From NCBI RefSeq assembly GCF_011397635.1, contig NC_064769.1, forward strand, positions 15,455,207 through 15,519,206: 64,000 bases of DNA, written 5' to 3'. Position numbers and translations under genes: made by a program. A model generated the notes under the pieces. It saw nothing but the letters and a program-made list of their open reading frames with translations, had not been told where the DNA came from and ran no database searches. Positions 12,596-24,949 of the stretch are shown one piece after another (positions within the stretch are counted from its first letter, which is position 1; each line of letters begins with the position of its first letter). This DNA is from Epinephelus fuscoguttatus. Taxonomy: Eukaryota; Chordata; Actinopteri; Perciformes; Serranidae.

Positions 12596-14752
12596 TGCAG
12601 AAGTATAAAGAAAGCTTAAGTTGCCAACAAACCTGTCTCACTTATTAGCTGAGTTAGCATGGAGCACATTGCTCTGCAGTTGTGATACTAATCCATTTTT
12701 ATCACTGCACTTCCTCCAGGAAATGCTTAAAATGCTACTCTGCTGCCTGATATGTATTGAAAGATCTTGCCAAGCCACCACACCCCGTCTTGATCCTAAA
12801 ATCCAACCACAACTGCAGTTGTTTCTTCCACACTTGTCACTCCTCAACTCTGTAACATCCTCCCACAGAGTCTCAGAGAAGTGAAATTACCACACATCTT
12901 TTAAAGGCCTATTTGTTGTCTTTGGCTTTCACTTGGATTTTAAACTTCTATTTTGCCCCTTGAGGAAGAAAAACGCCAGAAAGAATGATGAGTTATTGTT
13001 TGCTGCATGAGCGTCTGCAGTGGGTGGTCACACAGGATATCGGTAGATAATCGTGCCTGTTTTAAAGAGCTGGTAGAGGCCCAAAGCGTAACTGGTAAAA
13101 AACAAGCAGCACGTTGACATGACTGTACTGGATTCTCAAGTGGAGCGTTCATTTCCCTCCACCTGTCACAGTGAAAACAGGTTCTGCCAGATCTTCATCT
13201 TGTGCTGGCAGCGTAACCACAGTGTGGAGGTCTGGTCTTGAAATGCAACACTACACAACAAATACAATAAACTGAAGTTAGCTAAAATCAAAACATCTGG
13301 TGGTTATATGCAACTGTAGACATATGCAGCAGCAGTGACCTTGGATAGGTAGATGTTGTAGGTCAGTCCTATGATTTGGTGTTGGGCCTTTCTCTGCAGC
13401 CTTTCTCATAGTAGGACTTGTGCATTCCTTTCCAGAGGCAGGTTGGTCTCAGTGCCAGGGTAAGCTGGAGTAACAGATGGTTGCTGGAGCAAGTCTGGCC
13501 TTTCCCCTTGTCTCTCTCTCTCTCCCTCTCTGTCTTTCTCCTCCTCACTCTCTCCCTCCTCACAATAACCCCACTGCTGTTCTCATGGTAACACTATCTG
13601 CCAACTCTGAAGGATTGGATTTTTACAGGACACATGAGCTCAGCACTGTACCAGCGGTGGACACTCTGCTCCCACTGTCTCTCTCCTTCCCTCCTGCACC
13701 TTCATCTTTCTTTCTGCCTCTATTGAATGTTTCATTTCTTCCTCCCCGCTGGCCCAGGATCCCTTTGTCTCCTTTATCTGTCTCCACCTCTCCTCGGCTC
13801 ATCTGTCATCGCTGCTTGTTGAGTCGACGGCCGCTACTCTTCCTCCTCCTGGTTTTTCTTTCATCATCCAGAAATCCCAACCATGACTGGGCTTTATCAG
13901 TTAGTGTGTATAAATCTAACTCCAATCTAATCTCTTGCATCTGCTGCGCCATTGTTCCTATTTTCTGTGTTTCACTGTATCTTCAAACAGCTTGCCTCCA
14001 CTGTATCGTGTTCTCCAGGCTGCGCTGATAGTCTTATCACAAGACTGATGGTTTCATCTTTGGATTTGATCTCTCACCTTAAAAGAATGGCTGCCATTTT
14101 GGTGTAAGGTTCTTGGCTTGGTTGTTTGTTGGTGCTGTTTTTTTTAAGGGGGTGTGGGGGGTTAATCAGTGACAGACACATGCACAGACCCATACAAACA
14201 CACTTATTAAGGATATTAGATTTAAACAGGCACAGCATGGTGTAGGAAAGACAGCCAGCTGCTCTTTGGACCAACTTAGATTTCTGAAACAGTGGCCATC
14301 TGTGGCACACCAATTGAGGGGGTGACCACTCTGAATTCAAAACATCTACAAATCAAATGCAAGACCACACACACACACAAGCGCATTCGCCCAACCCCTT
14401 CTCCATCAAAGAAGAAATTCAAATCACGACAGTTAAGAAGGGGAAGCTGGCTTTCTACGTGTCTTGCCATCTTTCCATCCACAAGGTGAGCTCGCCTTGC
14501 TCTCTCTACCTCCTCTTCCCCTCTTTCTTCCTCTGACGGTATTGTAAATGGAATGAGTCTGGTTGCATTGCTGTATTACGGTGGGATAAAGTATCAGTGC
14601 TGGTAATCTTCCGTGGATTAATGGCTTCTTCTTTATCTGCTGCGGCTGCTCCGCTCAGATGTCTGGCCGGGCCAGGAGCCTCCTGCTGGAATACTAATGA
14701 CAGACAGACAGACAGCTCCAGCTCTCCCTGTCCCCAGCCCAGCCCACGGGAG

Positions 14753-14754
<2 letters not shown>

Positions 14755-14817
<63 letters not shown>

Positions 14818-14918
14818 TGTGTTTGAGTGAAAGAAAGGGAGCACATATGTGTGAAGTGCATGTGCATGTAGATAGAGAGGGCGCACAGCAGAGACAGAGA
14901 AGGAGACTGCACGTGTTA

Positions 14919-14976
<58 letters not shown>

Positions 14977-14977
14977 T
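14755..14977 (+). repeat. Two (GT)n microsatellites about 110 bp apart
   Basis: Long GT runs at 14755-14825 and 14921-14977 bracket a short unique stretch. They create artificial Val/Cys-rich or His/Thr-rich open frames on both strands. Confidence 0.97.
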
Positions 14978-16124
14978 TTTCGCCCCCAAGACCCTGTCGC
15001 CTCCTTTGTGAGGTAGTCGCTGTCCTCCTTGTCCTGGCTGACACCTGCTTTGCATACAGGAGGGGCCAAGCGGAGAGGAGGGGAGGGGCAATGATGGTGA
15101 AATGAGGGTCCCCCAGGATGTGAGGGAGAGGGACACAGAGGGGACGAAGGGAGGGAGGGAGGGAGGGATGGAGAGAGGAGGAGATACAGCAGATTAGTAG
15201 AAGAAAATAAAGCAGGCTGATGGAGCGAAAGAAGGAACCACAGAGAAAATTGAGAAATGAACAATGGGAAATATGAACAGATCCCAGCAGCTGGACTACA
15301 CAACATTGCCCGTTCCCTATGAGATACTGATAGAGACCCACTCTGTGGTAAATACTCTGCTGTAGGGTGTAGTCATTGTGGCGTGGTAGCTCCACTTCCA
15401 TTCCCTCAGCAAGGTCACATTTAGCCTATACAGACCCAGGGCTAAGAATATCTAGTAGGTCCTTTATGAAAAGGAAAAGAACCAACACTAAACGCCATCT
15501 GCTTCCTCGGTGAAAGAAGAAAAGAAGAGGAGGAGAAAAGGACGAGGAGGGGGAGTGACAGAAGCACACCATGTACCAACTACTGGCCATGCCTATGTGA
15601 ACAGAAATACAGAGGAGAACAAAAGAAGACTGTACGCCCTGAGCTTACCTCATTTCAAAGGTGGAACAGGAACCAATGTGAGCGCAGAAGCAATAGGAGA
15701 ACATCCAACCAGAGTTAAAAAATGAAATACCAACATCTGAAACTTCACAAACTGCTCTCCAGAAATGTGGCCCTATTTCCATAACTTTATGAAGCCGACA
15801 AAATGCCAGAGAAGCAAATGCATGAAACTAACTGGGGAGTATCACAATCATTTCCTCTTTGCTGTTTTACTGTGTTGTGTCAGCTGTAAAAGCCCTTAGT
15901 CTATTCAAACCTGCAACTCGCATAACTCCTCATTTAAACATCTTAAAACTGTGACCATAAAATTAAATGTAGCATCTCTTTCAGTCTCAAAGTCTCAAGG
16001 AAACATAGTGACACACAGTCAGCAGTGAAAACTTGGTATTTGGCAGAGCGTCTGTCCAAAGACCTTGCATGTGTTAAAGGTCACTCATGCACACACATTC
16101 ATAAGGAGCACATACTGCTTCCAC

Positions 16125-16300
16125 ACTTGGAACTGAACCCATGGACTGTACATAAAGATGGATGACACATCTCCACTTTCTCCCACTGTACAAAAATGAA
16201 GCCAAAATACCCTGGATACGAATGCTGCCATCTTGTGCTGGTGATGTCATTTGGAGCCATAGTCTACACACTAGTGATCTCCACAGGATCAAGGTTCCGG
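16125..16300 (-). repeat. Probable dispersed repeat fragment
   Basis: CCCATGGACTGTACATAAAGATGG followed by CTGCCATCTTGTGCTGGTGATGTCAT has the look of a common fish MITE family. No matching terminus was found, so this rests on sequence character alone. Confidence 0.3.
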
Positions 16301-17633
16301 GCATACACCTGACTAACTAATTGCCAGCAGCGCCACCGATTACGAGCACAGTTGTCAATCATGACATTAAACCCTCTTTTTATAGCATCAAATAACTAAT
16401 TAACTAACCAAACTAGTCAGAAAAATGAACACATGAACATACATCAATGTGATAAAAAAAAACTACCTTAAATGACAGAAACCATCTTTGGGAAACATTT
16501 ATTTGACGTGCACTTTGAGGTTTTAGTTTGGCCCATGTTCCATCTGCTAACATGGAGGGGGCGGGGTTTATGACCTAAACTAAAGCCAGCCACCAGAGGG
16601 CAATCAAGATGTTTTGGCTTCATTTTTGGGGAGCTGTCATGGACAAACAACTAGCTGCAATTCTAGCTAACAAATACATGGTAATAATGTTTGTTGACAG
16701 ATTTTGGACAATTGTATGTGAGTCAGTTGCTATATAGCTTGTTTTAAAAAAGGTTAATGACGTTTATGCCCACTGTAAACTGGTACAAGTTGCAATAAAT
16801 TATGTCTTTGGGCCAATACGGGCCAGCTGAAACAAGTTGTGAGCACAGCATTGACATATCATCACCTTTTAAGTAGATGTGATGTATTTGTTATTTACAC
16901 ATCCAGTAGACACAAAGCAAAATTGTCATTCATTCATTTGGAGTCATGGTTGTGGCCACCTGCTGAATGTAAGTCCCATATTTACTCAGTTTTAGCTCCA
17001 TTTTTGGTCTCTACCATCTCCTGAGAGAAATATCTTGCTCTGCTGCTAAATGCTCCTCTGTGTTCACCAGCTAGGCTCTAACTGTGATTGTCTGCTGGTA
17101 TGTGCTGAGCAGGTATGTGCATTTGGATTTTAATGACTTTTCCACTGCAAACAGTTGCTTGATGCCACTGTAAATGTACCTATGAGAGTGGTGAGAGTGA
17201 ACCAGTACAAAAGCAGCAGGCCAGACAGTTAAATAATGAGCTGAAACTCCCTATAAAGCTCTGTAAAGCTGGGGAGAGCTGCAGCTTCTGATGATATTTC
17301 ACTGCTAGCTCATCACTGCGAGCGACTTTCACATCATCACAGTGTACCCATATTGTCATTTTCAGTAATAGCTGCCATAAAGGAATCCAAGAAAGGCAGA
17401 TGATTTCTTTTTAAGAATGAAAGTTGGGTTTAGCCACACTAAATGTGAAGATCTGGCAGCGAACGTTAAGTATGTGTGTTAACATTTTGGAACTGAAACA
17501 AATGCCATATTTGATTTTAATTTGCCTTTATTACACTTGTGTACAGCAAACCATATTCCATGATGGTGAAACTATATTAAAACAACAAAAAAGTATCCAA
17601 TAAATAACTGTAAAAGTTATGTTCTAAATTATT

Positions 17634-18087
17634 CCAAAGCTGGAGTGGGGGACTTTTACATATAAATGGACATCTGTTAAATTCAAGCTCTTGCCATAGA
17701 GTTTACCCATGTTTGATTAAGCCTATTGCTGCCGGGGAAAACCCTCTCTATTTCGCAGTATACCGCAGTTAGGGTTGTATGTGGCAACTTTCCTGCGCTG
17801 GCACACCAAATATGATGTGCTCTAAGTCAACTAAGAGCTAAAGAGGGCATGAAGTAGGGAGAGACCTTAGCAGCGGAGCCGCATCTAGGAGTATCGTGGA
17901 AGCTAAGGTGGAAAATCCTAAGAAGCTTTAAGAAAAGTTTCTTGAATGGATGCTTCAGGAAAAAAAAAACATTCAAGATGCAGCAAACGTACCTGCAGGC
18001 ATACATCATAAGCATGTTTCAACAATGTTTATGTTATTACTTTCACTGCCAGAGGGGGGAGATAAAAGTCACGCACTCCAACTTTAA
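17634..18087. mobile_element. TTAA-type MITE (AAAGCTGGAGTG termini)
   Basis: The left end AAAGCTGGAGTGGGGGAC is matched in inverted form at the right end by GTCACGCACTCCAACTTTAA. About 450 bp, non-coding. The left TTAA has decayed to TTCC. Confidence 0.6.
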
Positions 18088-21000
18088 GCAGTGAAAAAAC
18101 ACTACAAAAGCACTTAACAGATGAGCTCATGTACTGTCAGTTACAGTTGCTGCAAGTTTTCATGGCTGAAAATGCAACATTTTTTGTCACTGTCATGACC
18201 AAAAATAAAAAGACCAATTTATGGGTCCTTAGTATGAACCGTTAGCGTCACAAGTTTTTCAGGTTCACCTGATCAATCCAGTAACACCCCTGCAATAAAT
18301 CATATATAGGTGAAGCTTATCAGATTTTGTTGACACTGAGTCAGAGAGGTGTTTTTATAAGTTCTCAGTATATTACTATTATTGTTATACTGTGAGTTTT
18401 TAATACTCTGTGCTCCTCATGAATGAAAATGGAGTTGGGAAAAATGTTGAAAACAACCTTTCAATATATTTCCTTTCACTGTAGTTAAGTTTTTTGGATA
18501 CACATGTTCCCCTATATATTGTGAGTATAAAACAAAGTTATGGAGTAAAACAGGACTATTTGATGTAGCCTAAAGTCTATGTATTGGCTTGCTACCTTCT
18601 AAGTTTGTTTTTCCATAAAACTCAATGAAAAACATGAACTGTTACTGTATTAAACCCAAGTACAACTTGTTAAAAGCAAACAAGGATCCTGTATCCTTCT
18701 AAAATCCAGTTTAACATGACATTCAGTGCATATGTCAGTGTAAAGTGATGTGCTAATTTAAGTGCCAAATAAGTGAAAAATCAATAGAAGCTAACCCTTT
18801 CATTCTCCAGTGTTTCTGTTTCTCACTCTCTCACACGCCAACACACACACACACACACACACACTGGGCCAGCTTGCCAGGCACATTATAGTAGCTCCAT
18901 TTTTTGGCATTCTCCTCGCAGCTGTTCTTTACAAGTCAGATCTTGAATGGTGGTAGACATTGGCCGTTTGGTTTGGCGTTCAGTTGGAGCTCTCTGAAGA
19001 GACTGCTGTGTCTGTGTGCGAGTGTGAATGTGAGCGTGTGTCAGTGTGTGCGTGAGAGAGAGGAGAAAGAGAGATGTCATGTGTACAGCTCCACATAAAA
19101 CATCACAACCTCATCATGATGCCCTGACGTGACTTTTTCTTACTCTACTCCAGTTAGTTTATTTCTTTCTTGCCCTCTATCTGCCTTTCTCCTTCCTTCT
19201 GCCGAACTTCCCGAACTGACTCTTTTCCTGTGTGGTCCCAAGCAGTTCTCTCCGTACTTTCATCTCACTTGAAGAGATAATGAGTTTGATTGCATCACCC
19301 ACAGAGTCATTTGACAAAACTTTGCTTTAAAAAACACTCACTTTGATCATTTATAAAAAATATATTTTTTAAAAATCCCAAAAGGAAGAAGTTGTCAGTG
19401 AAAAATAGTGATTGCTGTTACTGTATGAAACTTTTTTTTTGCTCCATCAGTTTTTATCTTTTTAAGTGATACATCATCCATGGCAGACATCAGCTCAGAG
19501 GGGGCTATGGTCCCAATAGAGATCGTGTCACCGTGTGGTAAGGGGCCAAACATCGTACAGCCTGAGACGTCACGTTTAGACACCACTGAGACGGAGCAGG
19601 TGCACAGCCACAAGCCAGAACATTGCAGCTACTTTAACACTTTCATTTTCATGGAGTGACAGGAGGTCAGGTGGGGTAAAACGTCATTGACATGTCCGAG
19701 ACTGACTGGAATTTACCTCATCGTAGATGTATATTTTTGTCTTCCCACTACACTAAGAAATGGTGAAATAGCAACTGTATAAATCTGGACAAACATTAGC
19801 TGATGATGAACAAAGATGTAACGGCAGCAGAGGTGTGAATGTGTGTGTGAGGGTCATGTTTGTTTCTCAGGAGAAAGAGAGGAAAACAAAGGGTCTCGCT
19901 AGTAGTTGAAGGGATTTGTTGAGAGTATGTGTGGGCGCATGTGTGTTTGTAGGTGTGCGTGTGTGTGCGTGTGTGTGTGCCCCAGAGCTCTTTGTGCCTT
20001 TTTGATGGACTCAGCCTTTGTTGCCACTCTACGTGTCACATGCACCGACACAGAGGAACTAAAGCACACACACATATCTACATAGAATTACCTGGTTTTG
20101 CTGTACATAAGAGGACTTTAGGGAGGTCCAGCACACAGTAGAGTCCCTGAAAACCAGTATTCTGTTCATTTTTTTAAAATGTCAGAGGACTTTCGTAACA
20201 TCTAGGAGGTAATTGTAGATGTTTTGAAAGCCATTTTGGATTTTGGTCCATCACAAGAAAATATGTCCTCATAAGAATAGTGAACAGTCTACAGACAATC
20301 CTCACAAGCACAGCTAAACCAGACCACACACACTCACACACGTGCAGGCAGCTACCATTGGCTCTGCAAAGAGGGTCCCCTCCTGTCCCCATCCCTTCTT
20401 GCCTGCAGCTGCTGGCCAGCCTGTCAGTTCCCAGGCATCAAGCCATCAGAGATGACGCCTCCTCACGCCACCAAGTGGTAATCACCTGTCCTGCACCTCT
20501 CAGCAACAGGGGCTCTGTCCTCCAGGCAGCAGAGGAAGTCAAAGATCCCCTCCACTCAAGAATGGGTTTTTCCTTTGCTTTCGTCCCCTAAAATGTCTGA
20601 CCTTGACTAGACTGACTTGTAAAGTTTGTCACTAGAGAGGTGTCTTCGCATCCCTCAATACTATGTGAAACTTTTATTATATGAAACTGTTTACGCTGCT
20701 ATTTTGGCCTGAACACCCTTGGAAAAGAGATTTGAAATCTCAGTGGGAATATTCCTGGTAAGATAAAGGTTGAGAAAAAAAATCAAGTATAGAGGGGAAG
20801 ATATCTGTGCACTTACCTATATCGTAATCAGGCAATCTAGATTAGGTGCATCACTAATTTAAAAGCTAATCACTGTCTAATATGCAAATGCTGGCAAAGA
20901 TACCAGCACAAAGTCGACTTATTACCCGTAATATAAAAATCTCAGCCATGGAAACTTATTACTTAAGGTATAATAGCAACATGACAATGTGAACATATCG

Positions 21001-21945
21001 TAACATCATAGCAGATATTATGGTATGTTTCCCAACCACTAACGCTGTGTCAGCCATTGCCAACTACTGGTAAACAAACAGCATAAACAAATAAAAGATG
21101 CTAACTAACTGATTTTGTTGTACAACAGACTCCTCATTTGAGTCTGGGTCTGTCTGAGGCTCAAACATGTAAAGCTGAATCTCTCTGATGTTTTCTCTAA
21201 TGCTAACGATTTGCCATCTTGATGCTTACTGCTCTTTCTACAGTCAACAGGGCACAAGACCAGATGCAGAATGAGAATTTTATTTTTGCTTCCAACCCCC
21301 TTTCAGTTATTTTTTACTTTTTTATGTTAAAAGTCAATATCAATCCTAGCAGAGTATTTTTTACACACTTGAAAAATGTGTATGGAGGGAACTTTAGGTT
21401 GCCAGCACAAGTGTTTATAGCTTTGAGTTTGAACATTAATGTGCATGTTTAATCTTGGATTAGGGGTTCAACAATATGAAAAGCCACATTATTAAAAAAA
21501 AAGACATGTAATTAGACTGTGTAATAAAGCCATACTGTTACAGCTTCATGTTGGTTGCACCATGGTACCTTTATTACTTTGTGTGACATTTTTGGTAAAC
21601 CCATCTCTATTTATTGACGGATAAAGACAAGATGTGCCGCTTCGAAGTCATGAGTGTTTCCATCCAAAAAGAGCTACAATTATTATTTTGACCCAGAGTT
21701 TTTGGGGGCAAATGAATTCTTATTTAAAGGTGAAAATGAGTTAATGAATGAGCATACTAAAAAATTAAAGCAAATTAAAATTAAGAATTAAAGAAGGCTG
21801 GGGATGTTTTAATTTTTTGAGGGACAAATTCTATGAAAAGACAAGCCACCTCTATACTTGTCTGAAACTCCTCTGTGACTCCTGTTGAGGACATAAATCT
21901 GTAAAAATGGGTTGCAAATATAGAGTTTATTAAATGTATAAATTC
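18088..21945. other. Intergenic sequence, nothing recognised beyond a short AC array
   Basis: Includes a GT-rich patch at 19920-19980. No coding frame with family features was found on either strand. Confidence 0.5.
18841..18864 (+). repeat. (AC)n microsatellite
   Basis: Twelve AC units. Confidence 0.95.
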
Positions 21946-21959
21946 AAATTCCCCCTCAG

Positions 21960-22336
21960 GGCGGCACGGTGATGTGATGGTTAGCACTGTCGCCTCACAG
22001 CAAGAGGGTTGCCGGTTCGATCCCGGGTGTGGGAGCCCTTCTGTGCGGAGTTTGCATGTTCTCCCCGTGTCAGCGTGGGTTCTCTCCGGGCACTCCGGCT
22101 TCCTCCCACAGTCCAAAGACATGCAGACTGGGGACTAGGTTAATTGATAACTCTAAATTGTCCATAGGTGTGAATGTGAGTGTGAATGGTTGTTTGTCTC
22201 TATGTGTTAGCCCTGCGATAGTCTGGCGACCTGTCCAGGGTGTACCCTGCCTCTCGCCCGATGTCAACTGGGATAGGCTCCAGCCCCCCCGCGACCCTCA
22301 AGAGGATGAAGCGGTTAGAAGATGAATGAATGAATG
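21960..22336 (+). mobile_element. Full-length SINE-like element with GAATGAATG tail and 14-bp target site duplication
   Basis: The element starts GGCGGCACGGTGATGTGATG, has a tRNA-like head (TGGTTAGCACTG; B box GGTTCGATCCC) and ends in repeated GAAT units. The identical 14-bp AAATTCCCCCTCAG lies at 21946-21959 and 22337-22350. The sequence is little diverged from the widespread fish consensus. A second, damaged copy lies at 56431-56754. Open frames across it are chance. Confidence 0.9.
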
Positions 22337-22350
22337 AAATTCCCCCTCAG

Positions 22351-23880
22351 TGTTTCCAAGTGGCTTAATTGTTGGCGCCGCTGTCGCAAAGACAACTGGA
22401 TCGCTTTGTGTTTTCCTGAGAGCCTAGCAAATATTCATACTAATATCTGGGTTACAATTACAAATATCAGCACATTTAAGCCTTTATGGACAGCAATGAA
22501 CACAGTTAGTATAGGTGAATTGTGAAAAACGAGAGAGAAAGAACGCAGTCGTCTTAATATGATCCCCAACAAACAAAACTGAAACGAAGCCTCACATTGG
22601 TGGCTTGATAATGCAGCAACTCCAATGACATCACCTGGTGACACGTCAGAAAGAGAACATTACTATCGGAATGAAGCAAACAATGTTACATACATACATC
22701 AACATACATCAGTACACAAAAGAAGAAATACAAAAAAGAATCCATTGGTTCAACTTTAAAAAATTAAGTTAACAATTTGCATGCATCTTTTTAAGTAGTT
22801 CCAACTGTAGCATTATTGAGCCAATCCCATGAGTCTTACATAATCTGAGAACCTCAGTTAGTTTAGTACAATCAACATGATTTACTTTGACCTCGAAAAG
22901 CTTAATTACATTGGATAAACTTAATAATTATCCAGATGTTGTGTTTATATTTAAGATATTCCAACTTGTTTATTTTAATTCCATCCAACTCAAAAATGTT
23001 TCTGATTTTGACCAACTTCTTAAAATAAGTTGTCAACTGACTAAATAACGTTCATGTATCAAACGTAATTTTTTTAATGCTGAAAAAGTTCCATATTTTA
23101 AGCATTATCCACTAACCCCATGAATCATGTTTTAGAGTGAACTCTTTCTTTTGTGCTGTTTATTTAGCCTTTATTTTCCTGGGAGATTGTACCCACTGTC
23201 AAACAGCATAATGAAATGCATAGCGAAAATGAGGCTTATAGAGAACAAATCTTACAATTTGCTCTCAACATTCACTCCATCCTAAGCTGAAGCAAAAAAA
23301 CTTGTCGATTTCCACTTTATAGGATGTGATTTGCTGAAATGGCTGAGCACCGTAGTTTTTGACACCAGTTACTCAAACCAAGTAAATAGCACATCATTGG
23401 GTGCAGATTCACTGGTGTGAATTTATGGCAGCAGAATGGTTTATATCAAAATGAACTACAGCGCCATTTCAACAGTAATGAAGGATCCTGTAAGTGGGAT
23501 TCATTCACTGATGGTTTTGCTCTTTGCATTGGATTTGTTGACATGAGAAAAAATACAGAATATCTCTAGATTTATCCGTAATTAAAATGGTGTGAGACAA
23601 AATGAAAAGCAACAACAAGGTCAGAGTCTCAAGCTGTCTGTGTCTGACGTACCCTGATGGCCTTCCAGTATTTAGCCAAGCTGACTTTCTTTCTACTGTG
23701 TGCCAGTGTGTGTGTCTGTGTCTGTGTGTCTGTGTCTGTGTCTATGTGGTGTGGGTTTGTTTGTGAGTAGTATGCCATGGTCTTGGTATGTCCCTGACCT
23801 CTCCTTAGACTGTGGGTTCAAAGTTGTGTGTGTGTGCATTCTCTATCCTTGCATTGTGTTTAAATGTATACGTTGTATGA

Positions 23881-23947
<67 letters not shown>

Positions 23948-24949
23948 GGTTTGAAATGAGGAAAATGTGATATTTCTGAGCCACAGTGCGCCACATCCTT
24001 GCTACATCCATGACCTTGACTGAGACGCCACTGTGGGTTCAAAGTCAAGTGTGTGGACCAGTTTATTTTAAGGATTAATTTTCTGCACCTGAAAACTGGA
24101 AAACAAGCAGAAGTCTAGGGATAAGAAAGCGGGTGAGGAGATGTGCTGTAGAGCAGGTGAAGCGCAGGCGAAAGGCGCAGGGGCTCGGCGGTGGGGGGGC
24201 TGCTCAGTTCAGTGAGTAATTGTGGTGAGGGTCACACAGGTCTGGACCTCATTAAGAGAATTGTCTGGGAACTTTCAGGCTCTGAGCTGTCGTCATGTCA
24301 CCTGCCTTCTTGTCACGGGAGGCAGCGTAAGGAAAACAGCGGCTTATTAACGTGTCTTTCACTTTTCCAGGTCACACAGTTCACCATTAGAGTCAGGGAG
24401 ATCAACACGCGCGCTAACACAAGGCAGTTTTGCAGCAAACACTGTGAGATACAAGCCTGTAACTGACATGCATACATCTGACGTCTGTGGACTCGAGGCG
24501 TATGAAAGGCAGGTACATCATCTCAGCCGCTATCGCTTTTGATCGTCTTTGAACGTCTTCTCTCTTCTCTTGAACACCCCCCCACCCCCCTTCCTCTGTT
24601 CTTAATTTGTATTCACAGGGGGGTTCTTCGCCGTCTGAGGTTACATAGATGAGAATTGGGGGGGATTTGGGGGATCTCTCTCCAGCAGCTTTTTAAAGAG
24701 GCTGAGGTATCAATCAGGTGCTGATGTTACACTGATGCAATGTTTCAGCCTATAGAGGTTACTCCTGGTCGCTTTGCTGCCTTATATCAACTACCCAGCA
24801 GCTAATTTAGATATCAGTTACCATTAGACAAATGATACAGTGAGCAAATGTGCTACGACAGCTACATGATGTTTGATTCTGTATTAATTAGGAGCTTCCT
24901 TTTGGGGACGCACACATTATAAAATGTGACTAATGATTTGTTTGATGCT
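22351..24949. other. Intergenic sequence, nothing recognised beyond the GT array
   Basis: 22680-23110 is AT-rich. 24120-24480 is less AT-rich and looks unique. No gene seen. Confidence 0.5.
23883..23943 (+). repeat. (GT)n microsatellite
   Basis: About 30 uninterrupted GT units. A degenerate GT-rich tract lies upstream at 23700-23760. Confidence 0.97.

Larger units (their letters stand above)
12596..17633. other. Intergenic sequence with pyrimidine-rich tracts and microsatellites
   Basis: 13500-13850 is C/T-rich (TCTCTCTCTC and CTCCTCC runs), which keeps a 183-codon frame open by composition. 14560-14750 is a unique, balanced-composition stretch directly beside the GT arrays. 15130-15180 is a (GGGA)n tract. 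No gene. Confidence 0.5.

Noticed and set aside
13477-14028. 183-codon plus-strand frame rich in Ser, Leu and Pro
   Set aside because: It is kept open by C/T-rich low-complexity sequence. No domain, no supporting splice or homology signal.
14506-15401. Long overlapping frames of up to 266 codons on the minus strand and 104 codons on the plus strand
   Set aside because: They run through the GT arrays and consist of His-Thr or Val-Cys repeats. The open frames are produced by dinucleotide repeats.
22029-22325. 98-codon frame and opposite-strand frames
   Set aside because: They lie entirely inside the SINE-like element at 21960-22336.
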